Below are positions 44,393 through 53,874 of a DNA stretch of 64,000 nucleotides, in pieces. Made by a program: the position numbers and the translations under genes. The notes below the pieces were generated by a model. The model did not search any database and had not been told where the DNA came from. It saw only the letters and a list, made by a program, of their open reading frames with translations. Origin of the DNA: an uncultured Clostridia bacterium (GTDB lineage Bacteria > Bacillota > Clostridia > TANB77 > CAG-508); contig CALXHF010000002.1 in the NCBI GenBank assembly GCA_944388035.1, forward strand, positions 62,001 to 126,000. The letters are read 5' to 3'. How positions within the stretch are numbered: position 1 is the first letter of the stretch; each line of letters opens with the position of its first letter.

Positions 44393-45595
44393 ATGATAAA
44401 TAGACAAGAATATTTAAAACAGATAGTAAAATTTAAAGATACAGATTTGATAAAGATAATTACAGGAATAAGAAGATGTGGTAAATCTACAATACTTGAA
44501 ATGTATATTAAATATTTAAAAGAACAAGGAATCAAAGACGAGCAAATAATAAAAATAAATTTAGAAAATCCAGATTTTAATTTTAATAATTATATGGAAT
44601 TATATAATTATGTAAAAGAAAGATTAAATAAAGAAAAAAAAACATATGTGTTTATAGATGAAGTTCAGAAAATTAATGAATTCCAAAAAGCTATCGACGG
44701 TTTATATATTAATAAAAACATTGATTTATATATAACAGGTTCAAATGCGTATCTTTTATCAGGTGAACTAGCAACCCTAATTTCTGGAAGGTATGTAGAG
44801 ATAAAGATGTTACCACTATCATTTAAAGAATATTTATCTGCCTTCGACGAAAAAATAGATAAGCAAGAAAAATTATTAGATTATTTTAAATATGGTGCTT
44901 TGCCGCAAACAACGATATTATTTAACAAAGATCCAGATTTGGTAGATTCTTATTTAGAAGGAGTTTTCTCTACTGTAATATATAAGGATATAATGCAAAG
45001 GAAAAATATAAATAATAAATTATTATTAGATAGTATTATAAAATATATTTTTAATAATATTGGTAGTCAAATAAGCACAAAAAAAATAAGCGATACATTG
45101 ACTAGTATGAATAGAAATACTACCAACCATACAGTAGAAAATTATATTTCTGCATTAATAGAAGCTTTTTTAATATATAAAGTAGATAGATTTGACGCAA
45201 AAGGAAAAGAAATTCTTGCTAGTGGATATAAATATTATACAGTAGATTTAGGTTTTAGAACATATTTGCTCGGAAAAAAAGCAGGGCAAGATATGGGACA
45301 TATGCTAGAAAATATAGTATATTTAGAATTATTAAGAAGAGGATATAAAGTATATACAGGAAAAGTGGATAATTTGGAAATAGATTTTGTTGCACAAAAT
45401 AAAAATGGAATAGAATATTACCAAGTATCTTTAACGACAAGAGATGAAAAAACTTTAGAAGGAGAGTTACGACCATTACAAAGAACAAATGATTTTTATC
45501 CTAAATATTTATTAACAATGGATAGAGATTTAGAAGCAGATTATAATGGAATAAGAAAAATTAATGTGATAGATTGGTTATTAGAGAATAAGTAG
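44393..45595 (+). CDS. AAA_14/DUF4143 family ATPase (copy 4 of 4)
   Basis: A 400-residue ATPase: P-loop GIRRCGKSTILEMYI, Walker B TYVFIDEVQKINEFQ, TGSNAYLLSGELATLISGR and the C-terminal DUF4143 domain, where LEIDFVAQ is followed by YYQVSL, so the nuclease-like E-x-K is lost as in copy 3. It is flanked by the real CYTH 3' end on the left and a decayed copy of it on the right, which suggests insertion or recombination. GAGGTGGT precedes the ATG. Confidence 0.87.
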   Translation: MINRQEYLKQIVKFKDTDLIKIITGIRRCGKSTILEMYIKYLKEQGIKDEQIIKINLENPDFNFNNYMELYNYVKERLNKEKKTYVFIDEVQKINEFQKAIDGLYINKNIDLYITGSNAYLLSGELATLISGRYVEIKMLPLSFKEYLSAFDEKIDKQEKLLDYFKYGALPQTTILFNKDPDLVDSYLEGVFSTVIYKDIMQRKNINNKLLLDSIIKYIFNNIGSQISTKKISDTLTSMNRNTTNHTVENYISALIEAFLIYKVDRFDAKGKEILASGYKYYTVDLGFRTYLLGKKAGQDMGHMLENIVYLELLRRGYKVYTGKVDNLEIDFVAQNKNGIEYYQVSLTTRDEKTLEGELRPLQRTNDFYPKYLLTMDRDLEADYNGIRKINVIDWLLENK

Positions 45596-45611
45596 TTCAA
45601 AAAGATACTGG

Positions 45612-45676
45612 TTAATATTAGCAATTTCTTTGTAAAAAAAGATGGAATTAGAAAGAGTAATAATAGAAGAAAGTAA
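45612..45676 (+). pseudogene. Decayed duplicate of the CYTH gene 3' end
   Basis: About 55 bases from 45622 closely match 44190-44244 of the CYTH gene (shared landmarks TTCTTTGT, GGAATTAG, AGAGTAATA), with a small deletion and frame loss. No start. It is read as a remnant left by duplication around the ATPase. Confidence 0.6.
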
Positions 45677-46275
45677 TGGACAATGATTTAGTAAATATAA
45701 TAAGAAATAATATACCAAATGACTATTGTAAAAGATTATGCCTCGATGTTATGGAAGGGGAGCAAAAAAATAACAATTTATCGGATTTTACAGATGAAAA
45801 AATTATGATTTACTGTCTTATTTATGGTGATAGTTATTTTGTAAACAGAATATATAAAGAAAAAAATTTTGATAAAATAAGTAGTTTTACAATTAATTTT
45901 AGGTATATATATCTTTATAATTTATTTAAAGAAAATAAACAGGATAAAGAACTAGAAGAAGAATTACTTTTGTTTTATTCTAACAAAAAAGAAATGAAAA
46001 GATTAATTAAAGAAATAAGTTCTTTAAGTATGATTAATTTCTATAGAAAACTAATTAAATTTTATTATAAAAGATATAAAAACGAAGATGAAGTGATTAA
46101 AAATTCTACAATAGTAAATCATAGATTAGATATTATTTCTACTTGTATAGAATATAAAGTGCTAATAAAAATATTAGGTCTACAAGAAAATAAAAAAGTT
46201 GATAGAATATTAAATTGGAATATTTTAAGAGTAAAGAAGTGTAATACTATAGAAGATAAGTTATGGCTTATGTAA
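45676..46275 (+). CDS. Unknown protein of 199 residues
   Basis: A mostly helical, Lys/Glu/Asn/Tyr-rich soluble protein with no recognised domain. It begins MDNDLVNIIRNNIPNDYCK and has charged helices in the middle. There is no good ribosome binding site, as its start touches the decayed CYTH copy. It could be a lone accessory gene introduced with the neighbouring DUF4143 ATPase. Function not assigned. Confidence 0.55.
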   Translation: MDNDLVNIIRNNIPNDYCKRLCLDVMEGEQKNNNLSDFTDEKIMIYCLIYGDSYFVNRIYKEKNFDKISSFTINFRYIYLYNLFKENKQDKELEEELLLFYSNKKEMKRLIKEISSLSMINFYRKLIKFYYKRYKNEDEVIKNSTIVNHRLDIISTCIEYKVLIKILGLQENKKVDRILNWNILRVKKCNTIEDKLWLM

Positions 46276-46334
46276 AATTTAGTACTTTACATTTTAAATA
46301 TATATTTTTACAATATGAAAAATTAAATATTAAT

Positions 46335-46362
46335 AAAAAGTTAGAGAGATTTCTAACTTTTT
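46335..46362. terminator. Terminator after the 199-residue unknown gene
   Basis: AAAAAGTTAGA pairs with TCTAACTTTTT over 11 bp with a T-run. Confidence 0.8.
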
Positions 46363-46363
46363 T

Positions 46364-46478
46364 TTATTCTGCAAAAACATCTTTAAATAATTCATTATCA
46401 AAAAAATCTTTCAAAGATATATTAAATGCTTCACATATATGAAGTAATGTATCTGTTCTTAAATTTTGAGTGTTAAAA
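46364..46478 (-). pseudogene. Remnant of an XRE-family regulator
   Basis: On the minus strand about 37 codons read NLRTDTLLHICEAFNIS-LKDFFDNELF and then stop. The recognition-helix end T-L-L-x-I-C-E-A is typical of Cro/C1 helix-turn-helix proteins. The N-terminal half is missing and there is no start. Confidence 0.6.
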
Positions 46479-46519
46479 AATAACTATGCAATCTAATTTA
46501 AGAAGAATAGTTATTTTTT
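46475..46519. terminator. Hairpin upstream of the YhaO-like gene
   Basis: A 13-bp perfect stem (46475-46487 with 46507-46519) ends in T-runs on the plus strand. Confidence 0.7.
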
Positions 46520-46589
46520 TACGAAACTTTTTTCGCAAATTGCTTGTAAAAAAATAATAAATATAGTAGAATATTTTTGAGGTGAGAAA

Positions 46590-47666
46590 ATGAAATTTGT
46601 ACATATTGCAGATATGCATTTAGATAGTGCATTTACAAGCTTATCAGATAAAGGCATAATGGGAGACTTAAGAAGGTTAGAACAAAGAAAAGTTTTTAAG
46701 AAAATAATAGAATATATAAAAGAAAATAATGTAGATTATTTATTTATATCAGGAGATTTGTATGAACATAAATATATAAAACAAACAACAATAGAATATA
46801 TAAATAATTTATTCAAAGAAATAGAAAATGTAAAAATATTTATATCAGCAGGAAATCACGACCCAAAAGTAAAAAACTCATATTACAATAAATTTAATTG
46901 GAATTCAAATGTAAAAATATTTGATTCTTTTATAGAAAAAGTAGAAGAGCCAGACTGTAATATATATGGTTATAGTTTTGATGACTTTTATTGTAATAAT
47001 TGTGGAATAGAAGATTTTAATGTAATAGATGAGGGAAAACCAAATATTTTAGTAGTACACGGAAATTTAGACGGAAGTCAAAAAGATGACAAACCATATA
47101 ACCCAATATCTAGTAAAGTTTTAGAGGAAAAAGGTTTTGATTATGTTGCATTAGGACATATTCATAAACCTGATTATAATTCATATGTTAATCAAAAAAT
47201 GGTATATCCTGGTTCTACTATTTCTCTAGGTTTTGATGAACTAGGAAAACATGGTATGATAGTAGGAGAAATAAACAATGGTTTAAAATTAGAATTTGTG
47301 CCATTAGATGAGTGCGTTTTCACAAAAATAGAACTAAATGTGGATAACTTATCTTCAAAAGAAGAATTAATTGAAAAGATAAATGCTTTAGAAATTGAAC
47401 CTAACCAATATGTAGAAATAATATTAGTAGGCGGAAGAAATTTTGAAATAGATAAATATGATTTATTAAAATATATTTTAGATGAAAGAATAATAAAAAT
47501 AAAAGATGAAACAAAAATAGCAATTGAATTAGAAAAAATAGCAAATGAAAATACATTAAGAGGCTTATTTGTAAAGGAAATGTTAGAAAAATTAGAAAGT
47601 GCAGAAGAAGATAAGAAAGAAATAATAGAAAAAGCAATCGAAATAGGTTTGGATGCTTTAAAATAG
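46590..47666 (+). CDS. YhaO/SbcD-like metallophosphoesterase (DNA repair exonuclease)
   Basis: The 358-residue nuclease has the phosphoesterase motifs FVHIADMHLDS, ISGDLYEH, SAGNHDPKV, VVHGNLDG and ALGHIHKPD, the Mre11/SbcD order. The next gene encodes its SMC/Rad50-like ATPase partner 10 bases downstream. The pair is closer to Bacillus YhaO-YhaN than to classical SbcCD. It would act on DNA ends or hairpins; the large palindrome at 51158 is the sort of structure such nucleases cut. Confidence 0.88.
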   Translation: MKFVHIADMHLDSAFTSLSDKGIMGDLRRLEQRKVFKKIIEYIKENNVDYLFISGDLYEHKYIKQTTIEYINNLFKEIENVKIFISAGNHDPKVKNSYYNKFNWNSNVKIFDSFIEKVEEPDCNIYGYSFDDFYCNNCGIEDFNVIDEGKPNILVVHGNLDGSQKDDKPYNPISSKVLEEKGFDYVALGHIHKPDYNSYVNQKMVYPGSTISLGFDELGKHGMIVGEINNGLKLEFVPLDECVFTKIELNVDNLSSKEELIEKINALEIEPNQYVEIILVGGRNFEIDKYDLLKYILDERIIKIKDETKIAIELEKIANENTLRGLFVKEMLEKLESAEEDKKEIIEKAIEIGLDALK

Positions 47667-47676
47667 AGGTGATATT

Positions 47677-49641
47677 TTGAAAATAAATAAATTAAAAATA
47701 AATTCTTATGGAAAGTTAAAAGAAAAAGAAATAGATTTAAAACCAGGAATAAACATAGTATATGGTAAAAATGAAGCAGGAAAATCAACACTTTTAAACT
47801 TTATAGTAGATAGTGTTTATGGAATATCTAAAAATAAAAATGGAAAAGAATATTCAAATTATGAAAGATATATGCCTTGGAGTGGTGAAGATTTTTCAGG
47901 AAGAATTGAATATGAATTAGATAATGGAAATAAATATGAAGTATTTAGAGATTTTAAAAAGAAAAACCCAAAAATATTTAATGAAAACAAAGAAGATATA
48001 TCAAAAGAATTTAATATAGATAAAACAAAAGGAAATGAATTTTTCTATGAACAAACAAAAGTAGATGAAGAATTATTTTTATCTACATTAGTAGTTAGCC
48101 AGCAAGAAGTTAAACTAGGAAATAAAGAACAAAGTATTTTAGTACAGAAATTAGCAAACCTAGTAGGAACTGGTGAAGATAATGTATCATATAAAAGAGC
48201 ATTAGATAGAATAAATAGAAGGCAATTAGATGAAATAGGGACAGCAAAATCTAGAGAAAAGCCTATTAACATATTAGAAAGAAATATAGAAAGATTAGAA
48301 GAAGAAAAACAAAATTTAAGCAAATATCAAGATTTTAAATATGAGATAGAAGAAAATAAAAATAATTTAAAAGAAGAAATTAAAGAAATAGATGATGAGA
48401 ATAATTTGGCAAAAGAAATAAAAACGCTAGAAGAAAGGGAAAAGATAGAAAAAGAAAAAATAAATCTCCAAGAAAATATTAAAAAAGAAAATATAGAAAA
48501 AATAAATTTATTAAAACAAAAAATAAAAGACATTGAAAAAAACAATAGCCATATTTTAGCAAAAGAAATAGATAATGAGAAAAATAATAAAAGAATAGAA
48601 AAAGAGAAAAAACAATTAAATAAAAAATGTTTTATATTATCAATTTTAGTTATACTAATAAATGTATTACAATTTGTATTTGTTAAAAATAGAATTGTAA
48701 ATTATATTATTTTATTAACAATACCAGGCATTTTAATCTATTATTTTTTACAAAAAAATAAATTGAATAAAATAATAGAAATAGAAAATAAAGAAAATGA
48801 AAAGAAGCAAGGATTAATTAATAATATAAATTCAGAAATAAATAGTTTAAAACAACAAATAGAAATTTTAGATAATAATAATATAGAAATTGATAATAAG
48901 TTACAAGAGTTAAAGAATAATCTAAATTTGAAAATAAATTTAGAAAAAGAAAAAATTAAAAATAAATATTTAAATGTAATAGATAGTTATAAATTAGATG
49001 AACTACTTAATTTAGAAAATATAGATTTTAAATTAAGAAATTTACAAGAAGAATTAAACAATAAAAATATAGAACTTCATAAATTAGAATTAGATCAAAA
49101 AAATATTGAGCCAAAACTTGATAATTTATCAAAAATAGAAGAAGAACTTGTTAACGATAAAGAAAAAATGCTAACACTTCAAAAAAATAACTTAAGCTTT
49201 ATCCTTGCAAAACAGGTTTTAGAAAATGCTTATATCAATATGAAAAATTCAGTAACACCTAAATTTACAGAAGAATTATCTAAAAATATTTCTAATATAA
49301 CAAATGGAAAATATAATAATATTAGATTTAATGATGAAGAAGGTTTAATTGTAGAAATAGAAAATGGTGATTACATACCAGCATCTAAATTGAGTGTTGG
49401 AACAATAGACCAATTATACTTATCTTTAAGATTATCGATGATAGAGGATTTATCTAAAGAGTCTATGCCAATTATCTTAGATGAGACATTTGCATATTTT
49501 GATGATGAAAGATTAGAAAATGTTTTAAAATATATAAATGATAAATTTAAAAATCATCAAGTGATTTTATTAACTTGTACAAATAGAGAAAAAGAAATAT
49601 TAGACAAAAATTTAATATCATATAATAATTGTGAATTATAA
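47677..49641 (+). CDS. YhaN/SbcC-like SMC-type ATPase
   Basis: The 654-residue protein has an N-terminal P-loop YGKNEAGKSTLLNF, a long coiled coil (about 190-560) interrupted by two hydrophobic segments near residues 315-370 (VLILINVLQFVF-like), signature LSVGTIDQLYLSLRLS and Walker B IILDETFAYFDDER. The membrane-like centre is a YhaN trait rather than SbcC, which has a zinc hook. TTG start with AGAGGTGAT. Paired with the YhaO-like nuclease. Confidence 0.87.
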   Translation: MKINKLKINSYGKLKEKEIDLKPGINIVYGKNEAGKSTLLNFIVDSVYGISKNKNGKEYSNYERYMPWSGEDFSGRIEYELDNGNKYEVFRDFKKKNPKIFNENKEDISKEFNIDKTKGNEFFYEQTKVDEELFLSTLVVSQQEVKLGNKEQSILVQKLANLVGTGEDNVSYKRALDRINRRQLDEIGTAKSREKPINILERNIERLEEEKQNLSKYQDFKYEIEENKNNLKEEIKEIDDENNLAKEIKTLEEREKIEKEKINLQENIKKENIEKINLLKQKIKDIEKNNSHILAKEIDNEKNNKRIEKEKKQLNKKCFILSILVILINVLQFVFVKNRIVNYIILLTIPGILIYYFLQKNKLNKIIEIENKENEKKQGLINNINSEINSLKQQIEILDNNNIEIDNKLQELKNNLNLKINLEKEKIKNKYLNVIDSYKLDELLNLENIDFKLRNLQEELNNKNIELHKLELDQKNIEPKLDNLSKIEEELVNDKEKMLTLQKNNLSFILAKQVLENAYINMKNSVTPKFTEELSKNISNITNGKYNNIRFNDEEGLIVEIENGDYIPASKLSVGTIDQLYLSLRLSMIEDLSKESMPIILDETFAYFDDERLENVLKYINDKFKNHQVILLTCTNREKEILDKNLISYNNCEL

Positions 49642-49726
49642 TATAAAAGTTTATACATTTTGTAATAAACAAATAATAAAATAAAACATTATAATACTAA
49701 ATGCTAAACGAAAGGAGATAATTGTT

Positions 49727-51151
49727 ATGGAGTGTAAAGAATTACCAACTAATCTTCAAAAGATAATAGAAAAAGGAGAAGGTGTGACAGTCGAATTCAA
49801 AGAAGCAAAGAAAAAGTTACCTGTTAGTTTGTTTGAAAGTGTATGTTCAATGCTTAATAGAAACGGTGGTCATATTTTTCTTGGAGTAAAAGACAATGGA
49901 AAAATAATAGGAGTTTATAAAGATTATCTAAAAGATATGGAAAAGGACTTTGTAGTACAATGTAATAACCCAGAAAAATTATTTCCAACAGCACATTTAG
50001 ATATAAAAGAATATGTATATAAAGAAAAATATATTTTGTATATTTATGTTTATGAAAGTTCAGATGTTCATAAAACAGCCAATAAGATATATGACAGAAA
50101 GCTTGAAGGGGATTTTGATATAAGTAATAATACTATACTGATTTCAGATTTATATATAAGAAAGAGTAGTACTTATATTGAAAATAAAATATTTCCATAT
50201 GCAAGTTTTGATGATTTAAGGATAGATTTAATTGAAAAATCAAGAATAATGGCATCAAACAGAACTTCAAATCATCCTTGGGCAAAAATGAAAGATTTAG
50301 ATATGCTAAGAAGTGCAGGCTTATATGAAAGAAATTTACAGACAGGAGAAGAAGGCTTCAATTTAGCTTGTATATTATTATTTGGAAAAGATGAAGTAAT
50401 ATCTTCTGCATTATCATATTATAGAACTGATGCTATATTAAAGATAAAGAATTTAGATAGATATGACGATAGAGATGATATAAAAACAAATTTGTTGGAA
50501 AGCTACGAAAGGTTAACTGATTTTATAAAAAAACATTTAAATGATAAATTTTATATTGAAGAAGATCAAAGAATTAATGTAAGAGATGTTATTGCACGTG
50601 AATTATGTGCTAATTTATTAATACACAGAGAATATTCTAATCCTTATCCAGCAAAATTAATCATTACAAGTAAAAATATTTTAACTGAAAATGCAAATAA
50701 GCCGAGAATTATAGGATATATAGATTTAAATAATTATTCACCTTATCCTAAAAACCCCAAGATTGCTAGTTTTTTTAAAGAAATAGGTCTAGCTGATGAA
50801 TTAGGTTCAGGAATTAGAAAAATTGTAAAATATACTAAAATTTATAGTGGTGGATTACCGGAATTCATTGATGATGAAATATTTAAAGTTAGAATTCCAT
50901 TAGTTGATGAAGAAAACAAGAAAAAAGATTATATTGATTCGGTAACATTAAGAAATTTAATTTTTGAATATATAGAGAAAAGCAACGGAAGAAGTAGACA
51001 AGAAATAAATAATTATATTTATCCAAAGCTACAAGGAGAGGAAAAAAATATAAATAATAGAATTAGAACAGCATTAACATATTTGAGAAAAAAGAATAAA
51101 ATAGAAAATTTAGGTTCTGACACTAAATCGTTATGGAAAATAAAAAAATAA
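49727..51151 (+). CDS. AlbA_2/HATPase domain protein (putative transcriptional regulator)
   Basis: The 474-residue protein has an N-terminal AlbA_2 (Schlafen-like) domain (VTVEFKEAKKKLPVSLFESVCSMLNRNGGHIFLGVKDNG), a middle region and the ATP-binding lobe (NELxANLLIHREYSNP, then FFKEIGLADELGSGIRKIVKY) of the RecG-C-terminal-like group, plus a C-terminal winged-helix-like part. Only parts are quoted. The role is unknown. A 42-bp palindrome begins seven bases after its stop. Confidence 0.82.
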   Translation: MECKELPTNLQKIIEKGEGVTVEFKEAKKKLPVSLFESVCSMLNRNGGHIFLGVKDNGKIIGVYKDYLKDMEKDFVVQCNNPEKLFPTAHLDIKEYVYKEKYILYIYVYESSDVHKTANKIYDRKLEGDFDISNNTILISDLYIRKSSTYIENKIFPYASFDDLRIDLIEKSRIMASNRTSNHPWAKMKDLDMLRSAGLYERNLQTGEEGFNLACILLFGKDEVISSALSYYRTDAILKIKNLDRYDDRDDIKTNLLESYERLTDFIKKHLNDKFYIEEDQRINVRDVIARELCANLLIHREYSNPYPAKLIITSKNILTENANKPRIIGYIDLNNYSPYPKNPKIASFFKEIGLADELGSGIRKIVKYTKIYSGGLPEFIDDEIFKVRIPLVDEENKKKDYIDSVTLRNLIFEYIEKSNGRSRQEINNYIYPKLQGEEKNINNRIRTALTYLRKKNKIENLGSDTKSLWKIKK

Positions 51152-51157
51152 AAATTG

Positions 51158-51199
51158 TCTGCAGAGAATTCTGCAGAGCTCTGCAGAATTCTCTGCAGA
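51158..51199. repeat. Perfect 42-bp palindrome after the AlbA_2 gene
   Basis: Bases 51158-51178 are exactly complementary to 51179-51199 with no spacer; each half holds two CTGCAG sites. There is no T-run behind it, so it is not a typical terminator. Confidence 0.95.
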
Positions 51200-51446
51200 G
51201 ATTATAAGAATTATTATACCTATACATAATTTTTTAAAAGAGATTTAAAAAGATTGCGTAAGTTTTTATATTATAATAAAATCAGATTGAGTAAAAAAAA
51301 ATAAAAACTTATGAGAATTGTTTGAAAATTGAAGTTTATAGTTTGGACTTCAATTTTTCTATTATATGGAAACGGCAAAAATGCTTGTAATAATCTATAA
51401 AATGTAGTATAATAACTATTGTTAAAAAATATGGAGGAGAATAAAT

Positions 51447-52508
51447 ATGTTTGAGAAATTAGAGGCAATAGAAAAAAGGTATGAGGAATTAACAAAGGAA
51501 ATATCAAACCCTGATTTAATATCTAATCAAACAGAATGGAAAAAAGCAATGAAAGAACATTCTGATTTGGAAGAATTAGTACAAAAATTTAGAGAATATA
51601 AAAAAGTAAAACAAGAAATGGAAGAAGCAGAAGAATTAATGACAGACCCAGAAATGAAAGAACTTGCAGAAACAGAATATTATGATAAAAAAGAACAACT
51701 TCCAAAATTAGAAGAAGAATTGAAATTCTTACTAATTCCAAAAGATCCAGATGATGATAAAAATATTATCTGTGAAATAAGAGCAGGAGCAGGAGGAGAA
51801 GAAGCAGCATTATTTGCAGGGACACTATTTAGAATGTATTCAATGTATGCAGAGAAAAAACATTGGAAAGTAGAAATTTTAAATGAAAATGAAACAGGTC
51901 TTGGTGGATATAAAGAAATATCTTTTATGATTACTGGAAAAGGTGTATATAGTAGATTAAAATTCGAAAGTGGGGTACATAGAGTACAAAGAGTACCAGA
52001 TACAGAAAGTAGTGGAAGAATACACACATCAACAGTAACAGTAGCAGTCCTTCCAGTTGTAGAAGATGTTGAAATAGAAATAAACCCAGCAGATATAAAA
52101 ATGGAAGTATTTAGGTCATCAGGAGCAGGAGGTCAACATATTAATAAAACATCATCAGCAGTAAGGTTAATACACATACCAACAGGAATTACAGTAGAGT
52201 GCCAAACAGAAAGGTCACAATTCCAAAATAGAGATAATGCAATGAAAATGCTTAGAACAAAACTTTATGAAATAGAAAAGGCAAAACAAGACAATAGCAT
52301 AGCAAGTGAGAGAAGGTCTCAAGTAGGTTCTGGAGATAGAAGTGAGAAAATTAGAACATATAATTACCCACAAGGAAGAATAACAGACCATAGAATAGGT
52401 ATGAGTATTTATCAAATAGAAAACTTCTTAAATGGTGATTTAGACGAAATGATAGATAATTTAATTGCAGCAGACAGAGCGGAAAAATTAAAAGGAGACG
52501 AAGAATAA
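51447..52508 (+). CDS. prfA: Peptide chain release factor 1
   Basis: RF1 of 353 residues. The GGQ catalytic loop [10 protein letters not shown] is at about 228-230, and the recognition-loop region reads [14 protein letters not shown], the RF1 (not RF2) form. It releases peptides at UAA and UAG. GGAGGAG precedes the ATG. A phosphodiesterase gene overlaps the stop codon. No frame anomaly is seen in it. It is not the RF2 gene known for its own +1 frameshift. Confidence 0.95.
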   Translation: MFEKLEAIEKRYEELTKEISNPDLISNQTEWKKAMKEHSDLEELVQKFREYKKVKQEMEEAEELMTDPEMKELAETEYYDKKEQLPKLEEELKFLLIPKDPDDDKNIICEIRAGAGGEEAALFAGTLFRMYSMYAEKKHWKVEILNENETGLGGYKEISFMITGKGVYSRLKFESGVHRVQRVPDTESSGRIHTSTVTVAVLPVVEDVEIEINPADIKMEVFRSSGAGGQHINKTSSAVRLIHIPTGITVECQTERSQFQNRDNAMKMLRTKLYEIEKAKQDNSIASERRSQVGSGDRSEKIRTYNYPQGRITDHRIGMSIYQIENFLNGDLDEMIDNLIAADRAEKLKGDEE

Positions 52509-53053
52509 TGAAATTATTAGTAATATCTGATATTCACGGTTCTTTATATTATGCTAAAAAAATATTAGAAATAGTAGAAAAAGAAAAACCAGACCAAATA
52601 GCTCTTTTAGGAGACTTATATTATCACGGACCAAGAAACAATTTAACAGATGAATATAACCCAATGGAAGTTTCTAAAATATTAAATTCACTAAAAGATA
52701 AAATAATAGTTACAAAAGGAAATTGTGATGCTGAAGTAGATGAAATGATATCAGAATTTCCATTAAAAGAATATATAGAATTAAATGTAAATGGCTATAA
52801 TGTATTTTTATCACACGGACATAAATATAATATAGACAATATGCCGCCATTAGGAATAAAAATAGATATTATGATGTATGGTCATTTTCATATAAGTTTT
52901 ATAAAAGAAAAAGATGGAATTGTTTTTGCAAACCCAGGTTCAATATCTTTACCTAAAGAAAATAGTAAACATAGTTATCTAATATTTGATGAAAATAAAT
53001 TAGTGTTAAAAGATGTAGAAGGAAATGTAATAGAAGAATATAAATTAAAATAG
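52508..53053 (+). CDS. YfcE-like metallophosphoesterase
   Basis: The 181-residue phosphodiesterase has LVISDIHGSLYYAKKIL, LLGDLYYHGPRN, TKGNCDAEVD, LSHGHKYN and YGHFHISF, all metal ligands of the MJ0936/YfcE type. Its start overlaps the prfA stop by one base. Substrate in the cell is unknown. Confidence 0.9.
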   Translation: MKLLVISDIHGSLYYAKKILEIVEKEKPDQIALLGDLYYHGPRNNLTDEYNPMEVSKILNSLKDKIIVTKGNCDAEVDEMISEFPLKEYIELNVNGYNVFLSHGHKYNIDNMPPLGIKIDIMMYGHFHISFIKEKDGIVFANPGSISLPKENSKHSYLIFDENKLVLKDVEGNVIEEYKLK

Positions 53054-53062
53054 AATAATATT

Positions 53063-53106
53063 AAACTTCTTACAATAAATTTAAATAAAGATATTGTAAG
53101 GAGTTT
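53063..53106 (+). promoter_or_regulatory. Hairpin that includes the ribosome binding site of the second ZIP gene
   Basis: Bases 53063-53076 and 53093-53106 form a 14-bp stem (one T-G). The right arm includes AAGGAG, the ribosome binding site of the ATG at 53113, and is followed by TTT. It can be a terminator and can hide that site. Confidence 0.6.
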
Positions 53107-53112
53107 TTTGAT

Positions 53113-53855
53113 ATGGAAGTTTTGAAAACTACACTTTTAGGTTTGTTTTTTGGAACATTTGGAACAACATTAGGTGGAATTTTAGGAGTTGTTTTAAAGA
53201 AAAAATCTAATAAATTTTTAAGTTTTATATTAGCAGTAGCATCAGGCTTAATGATGGCAGTAATATGTTTTGATTTAATACCAGAAAGTTTAGAAATAAG
53301 TAATATTTTTGAAGTGATATTAGGAGTTCTACTTGGAATAATTGCTATGATTTTTTGTGATCTATTAGTTGATAAAAAATTCAGTTCTAAAATGCACGAC
53401 AATAATAAAGAAAGTAAATTATTAAAAACAGGTATGATAGTATCAATAGGCTTAGCGATACATAACTTTCCGGAAGGTCTTGCAATTCGGGTCTGGTTTT
53501 GAAGCATCATTAAAACTAGGTTTGAGTCTTGCAATTGCTATTTGTTTTCACGATATACCAGAAGGGATTTCAATGGCAATTCCTATGAAAAACGGTGGTA
53601 TGAAACCTAGTAAAGTTATTTTTTATGTGATATTATCAGGAATAACAACAGGAATTGGAGCATTTTTTGGAGCAATAATAGGTTCTATTTCAGAACAAGT
53701 AATTTCCATATGTCTAAGCTTTGCAGCAGGAGCAATGCTATATATAGTATCTCGGAGAATTAATTCCAGAATCAAACAGTTTATATAAAGGAAGGATGAC
53801 AGCAGTTGGCAATATGTTAGGGTTTTTAATAGGAATATTTGCAACAAAATTATAA
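53113..53855 (+). CDS. ZIP family metal transporter with two +1 shifts at CGG
   Basis: The 246-residue reading has helix I (LLGLFFGTFGTTLGGILG), the metal-binding helix HNFPEGLAIGSGF after the first shift at 53488, a second metal helix FHDIPEGISMAIPM, and, after the second shift at 53753, the ending SGELIPESN...GNMLGFLIGIFATKL. The intact ZIP at 39609 shows the same motifs. Without the shifts the protein ends before its metal site. The ribosome binding site lies inside a hairpin (53063-53106). Downstream of prfA-yfcE. Confidence 0.88.
53488..53490 (+). other. In-frame CGG, +1 shift site 6
   Basis: Codons ATT CGG; +1 reading gives GGG, restoring GLAIGSGFEAS. Confidence 0.8.
53753..53755 (+). 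other. In-frame CGG, +1 shift site 7
   Basis: Codons TCT CGG; +1 reading gives GGA, restoring GELIPES. Confidence 0.8.
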
Positions 53856-53874
53856 CAATGGAGGAAAGTAGTAT

